A stretch of DNA of 5,990 nucleotides from positions 1 to 5,990 of the forward strand of contig JAPLUP010000437.1 of the NCBI GenBank assembly GCA_026397575.1, read 5' to 3'. This document shows, piece by piece, positions 5,776 through 5,990 of this stretch (the stretch's first letter is position 1; each line of letters starts with the position of its first letter). The DNA comes from Candidatus Zixiibacteriota bacterium. Lineage in GTDB: Bacteria > Zixibacteria > MSB-5A5 > CAIYYT01. Both the position numbers and the translations under genes were made by a program. The notes under the pieces were generated by a model. The model did no database searches and was not told where the DNA came from. It was given only the letters and a program-made list of their open reading frames with translations.

Positions 5776-5814
5776 TCTGGATAAATCGCATCTACGATTT
5801 CGTAAGTGTCCAGA
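5776..5814. repeat. two-tier inverted repeat inside the interrupted upstream gene
   Basis: An outer pair TCTGGA (5776-5781) / TCCAGA (5809-5814) encloses an inner pair AAATCG (5783-5788) / CGATTT (5795-5800) with a six-base loop. It lies in apparently coding sequence, so it may be chance. Confidence 0.3.
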
Positions 5815-5990
5815 TCGAGCTTCGCTGTTGATGGCGATCCGCCCATTCCATTGCCACTACGTGGAAAAGCGTACCGACCATCTGAATTCGGCAGAAATAC
5901 TCAGGGTCTGCTACAAAATGACGAAATTGCCACTTTGACGTGGACTCGATGTTCCGAGACAAATCGCAGGTCGTTGAGAGACAGCGACTG

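Larger units (their letters stand above)
5718..5990 (-). pseudogene. 3' part of an interrupted, propeller-like gene cut by the window edge
   Basis: The minus-strand frame ending in TGA at 5720-5718 gives 60 residues of convincing protein, including NSDGRYAFPRSGNG, then TAKLDLDTYEIVDAIYPDRG and a final IYPLEINGGN. The DGRYAF and LDLDTYEIVDAI elements resemble a blade of a YVTN-type beta-propeller, like the lipoprotein downstream. An in-frame TGA at 5903-5901 breaks the frame; before it the same frame is again open to the edge (SLSLNDLRFVSEHRVHVKVA). The -1 or +1 alternative around that TGA reads FVADPEYF, which would join to LPNSDGRYAF if one base were added in the TTT run. So the gene is interrupted by a point stop or a one-base indel, or the sequence has an error. 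The end abuts the 37-codon ORF by 2 nt. Confidence 0.5.

Noticed and set aside
5741..5938. A plus-strand 65-codon frame
   Set aside because: No Shine-Dalgarno, no family features, and it is antisense to the better-supported propeller-like frame ending at 5718.

Overview
The window reads as chromosomal DNA from an environmental bacterium, most likely a member of the Zixibacteria or a related FCB-type candidate phylum. This placement is an inference. It rests on a subtilisin-like protease ending in dockerin-type repeats, a FlgD/T9SS-like C-terminal tail remnant, two exported lipoproteins with Shine-Dalgarno starts, and a roughly even base composition. There are no rRNA, tRNA, CRISPR or transposase genes.

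Layout of the left, plus-strand part: positions 1-307 hold a possible gene end (stop at 149-151), a strong GC hairpin (70-96) and the leader of the first clear gene. Positions 308-1387 encode a 359-residue lipoprotein of unrecognised family. A 12-bp perfect hairpin (1464-1490) follows it and probably ends transcription. Positions 1388-1717 otherwise lack a convincing gene, but carry a coding-like minus-strand fragment. Positions 1718-2308 encode a secreted protein resembling the DUF2884/YggN family, with a His-rich mature N-terminus, a Gly/Ala heptad segment and a C-terminal coiled coil. After its TAG the same frame stays open for 59 codons and ends in a typical C-terminal sorting-domain tail, which looks like the remnant of another gene.

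The right half is a minus-strand gene series read from the window edge leftwards: the 3' end of an interrupted, propeller-like gene (5718-5990); a 37-codon ORF with a strong Shine-Dalgarno (5602-5715); a GC hairpin (5531-5554); a beta-propeller-like lipoprotein (4419-5492); and, 9 nt downstream, an S8 subtilase (2625-4409). The subtilase keeps its Asp/His/Ser triad. Its second dockerin repeat lies in the -1 frame, so a one-base deletion or sequencing error has split it from the main ORF.

Every recognisable complete product is predicted to be exported. The firmest functional unit is the propeller lipoprotein plus subtilase pair, whose stop and Shine-Dalgarno overlap. I found no defence, mobile or biosynthetic system. 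The most notable signals are several disrupted reading frames and the small-ORF/hairpin leader ahead of the lipoprotein.
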